Origin: Bryobacteraceae bacterium
Lineage (GTDB): Bacteria > Acidobacteriota > Terriglobia > Bryobacterales > Bryobacteraceae
Direction: 5' to 3'
NCBI GenBank assembly: GCA_030039005.1
Contig: JASHQT010000598.1
Coordinates: 1 to 6,758, forward strand
Length of the DNA stretch: 6,758 nucleotides
The notes below the pieces were generated by a model. That model was not told the origin of the DNA and made no database searches. It saw only the letters and a list, made by a program, of their open reading frames with translations. Every line of letters starts with the position of its first letter. Position 1 is the first letter of the stretch. Made by a program: the position numbers and the translations under genes. Below, in pieces: positions 5,363-6,758 of this stretch.

Positions 5363-5478
5363 TCTTGGCAGCTTCTTCCTGAAAGCCGTACCAAAAGTAC
5401 CAGGTTTCGCATCGTCGCTAGCACTTGCATGCCGGTGTGAAGCTGTGCCACCATTCGTTACGCGATGTTACTGAACGC

Positions 5479-6006
5479 ATGCTGCTGAAACTCAAACGCA
5501 CGCCGGGACTGTATCTGGTCGGCTTCATGGGATCGGGGAAATCAGCCGTCGGGCGCTTGCTGGCCCATGAGCTTGGCTGGCATTTCGCCGACATCGACGA
5601 AGATATCGAGAAAGCCCAGGGTGTTTCGATCGCCGACATCTTCGATGCGCGGGGCGAGAATGAGTTCCGGGAGATCGAGCGCGCGGCCGTTCGCGAGCGC
5701 GTCCGGGAAGTCGAGCGCGGCAAACCCATGGTGCTGGCGCTGGGCGGCGGCGCGTTCGTTGACACCGAGAATCGCAAGCTACTCGAAGAGCGCGGCGTCA
5801 CCATATGGCTGGATTGTCCGTTCCCGCGCATTCAGGCGCGCATCGCCGGCGAGGAGCATCGGCCTTTGGCGCGCGATCCCGGGAAATTCCGCCAGCTCTT
5901 CGATGACCGCCAGGACGCCTACGGCAAGGCCGAGTACCGCATCCACGCCGACACCGACGAACCGTCGGAAATCGTGGCGGAGATTTTGAAGCTCCCGATC
6001 TTCTAG
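5479..6006 (+). CDS. aroK: Shikimate kinase
   Basis: This 175-residue cytoplasmic enzyme phosphorylates shikimate to shikimate 3-phosphate with ATP, the fifth step of the seven-step route to chorismate and the aromatic amino acids. The Walker A loop is G15-FMGSGKS22. Shikimate contacts expected in the family are present: D38-I-D40, R64 in NEFREIE, and G89-G-G91 in LALGGGAF. The lid arginine is R128 in HRPLA, and R144-x-x-x-Y148 matches the adenine-side motif. Length is normal for a monofunctional AroK. I chose the ATG at 5479 because MLLKLKRTPGLYLVGFMGSG is a standard N-terminus; in-frame TTG 5425 and GTG 5437 would add 18 or 14 residues that look unlike the family. No clear Shine-Dalgarno precedes any of them. 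The glycerate kinase gene follows 6 nt after the stop. Confidence 0.95.
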   Translation: MLLKLKRTPGLYLVGFMGSGKSAVGRLLAHELGWHFADIDEDIEKAQGVSIADIFDARGENEFREIERAAVRERVREVERGKPMVLALGGGAFVDTENRKLLEERGVTIWLDCPFPRIQARIAGEEHRPLARDPGKFRQLFDDRQDAYGKAEYRIHADTDEPSEIVAEILKLPIF

Positions 6007-6012
6007 CGAGAG

Positions 6013-6758
6013 ATGGCCGCGAATTTACGCCGCCAGGCGCTGCGCATTTTTCAAGCTGCTCTCGAAGCGGCCGATCCATACCAGGCCGTGCTGCGCCATT
6101 TCGAGATGCCGCGCGGCAAATTCAGGAACACATTCGTCATCGGCGCGGGAAAAGCCAGCGCCCAGATGGCCCGCGCGGTCGAGAAGCAGGTAGAAAAAAA
6201 GCCTGGGGCGCGAATCACAGGCGGCGAGATCAACGTTAAAGACGGCCACTCGGCGCGGCTCCGGCGCATCCGGTTCAACGAGTGCGGCCATCCCATTCCC
6301 GATGCACGCGGAGTGGCTGGGGCGCGGCGTATCGCGCAGATCGCGAGCGCGGCGGGCGAGGATGACCTGGTGATCTGCCTCATCTCGGGCGGCGCGTCGG
6401 CTCTGCTGTCATTGCCTGCATCCGGCATCACGCTGGCTGAAAAACAAAAGGCCACGCGATTGTTATTGCGCTGCGGCGCCAGCATCCACGAGATCAATTG
6501 CGTGCGCAAGCATATTTCGGCCATCAAAGGCGGGCAGCTCGCGCGGCTGGTATATCCCGCGACGCTCATCACGCTGATCCTGTCGGATGTGATCGGCGAC
6601 GATCTGGACGTCATCGGCTCGGGCCCGACGGTGCCGGATCGCTCGACACTAGCCGATGCGCGCTCAATCTGCGCCAAGTACGGGATCACCGTGCATCTCG
6701 ATAACGCCGCGGAGACCCCGAAGCCTGGCGATCGAATCTTTGCGAAGGTCACGAACGT
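6013..6758 (+). CDS. Glycerate 2-kinase (MOFRL/GckA type), N-terminal part
   Basis: The frame is open from the ATG at 6013 to the right edge, giving 248 codons of a protein usually about 420-450 residues long. Enzymes of this family phosphorylate D-glycerate to 2-phosphoglycerate with ATP, feeding glycolysis from glyoxylate, serine or tartrate breakdown. Family landmarks in order are VIGAGKASAQMARAVE (about 42-57), ECGHPIPDARG (90-100), the glycine loop LISGGASALLSLP (123-135), HEINCVRKHISAIKGGQLAR (159-178), and LSDVIGDDLDVIGSGPTVPD (190-209). These belong to the N-terminal DUF4147 domain; the C-terminal MOFRL domain lies beyond the window. The start lies 6 nt after the aroK stop, with GCGAGAG in front as a weak ribosome site. 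Co-transcription with aroK is therefore likely. Related hydroxypyruvate reductase annotations (TtuD) belong to the same family. Confidence 0.92.
   Translation, partial: MAANLRRQALRIFQAALEAADPYQAVLRHFEMPRGKFRNTFVIGAGKASAQMARAVEKQVEKKPGARITGGEINVKDGHSARLRRIRFNECGHPIPDARGVAGARRIAQIASAAGEDDLVICLISGGASALLSLPASGITLAEKQKATRLLLRCGASIHEINCVRKHISAIKGGQLARLVYPATLITLILSDVIGDDLDVIGSGPTVPDRSTLADARSICAKYGITVHLDNAAETPKPGDRIFAKVTN

Noticed and set aside
6051..6752. Minus-strand open frame of 233 codons
   Set aside because: It is antisense to the glycerate 2-kinase, which shows conserved motifs along its whole visible length.
1..6758. tRNA, rRNA, CRISPR arrays, insertion sequences or prophage genes
   Set aside because: I saw no tRNA-like cloverleaf, rRNA stretch, regularly spaced repeats, terminal inverted repeats with a transposase, or integrase. 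All long coding stretches are assigned to other families.

Overview
The window looks like a chromosomal segment of an Acidobacteriota bacterium, probably of the Solibacter/Bryobacter type. This is inferred from gene content and is not proven. The main clues are a permease of the acidobacterial duplicated orphan permease (ADOP, MacB/FtsX-like) kind at the left edge, a PEP-CTERM surface or exported protein, GC-rich coding sequence, and few strong Shine-Dalgarno sites. There are eight protein-coding genes, two of them cut by the window edges. I see no RNA genes, mobile elements, CRISPR arrays or prophage parts.

Left block (1-1729, minus strand): an AraC-family regulator is followed 59 nt downstream by the N-terminal 251 codons of an ADOP-type permease, which runs off the left edge. 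They may be co-transcribed. A divergent intergenic region (1730-2040) separates them from a plus-strand gene. It contains a good sigma-70-like promoter (1892-1920), short repeats on both sides of that promoter, and a leader of about 114 nt.

Middle block (2041-5283): a secreted or membrane-tethered, transpeptidase-only penicillin-binding protein (plus strand) converges on a minus-strand group, with the two stop codons interleaved in one CTAG. In transcription order the minus-strand group is a PEP-CTERM protein, a LON-domain (PUA-like) protein and a HAD-superfamily hydrolase. The last two overlap by 4 nt (GTGA), so they are probably translationally coupled. The link to the PEP-CTERM gene, 80 nt upstream, is uncertain.

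Right block (5284-6758): a 195-nt divergent intergenic region carries a 36-bp two-part dyad and a second hairpin. It is followed by shikimate kinase (aroK) and, 6 nt later, a MOFRL/GckA-type glycerate 2-kinase cut by the right edge. Both are small-molecule kinases of central metabolism and are probably one operon.

Most of this is ordinary housekeeping and accessory content, and I found no new multi-gene system. The most interesting point is in the penicillin-binding protein. Its only two cysteines lie directly before the catalytic serine and directly after the KTGT motif, the same relative positions as the Cys69-Cys238 disulfide of class A carbapenemases.
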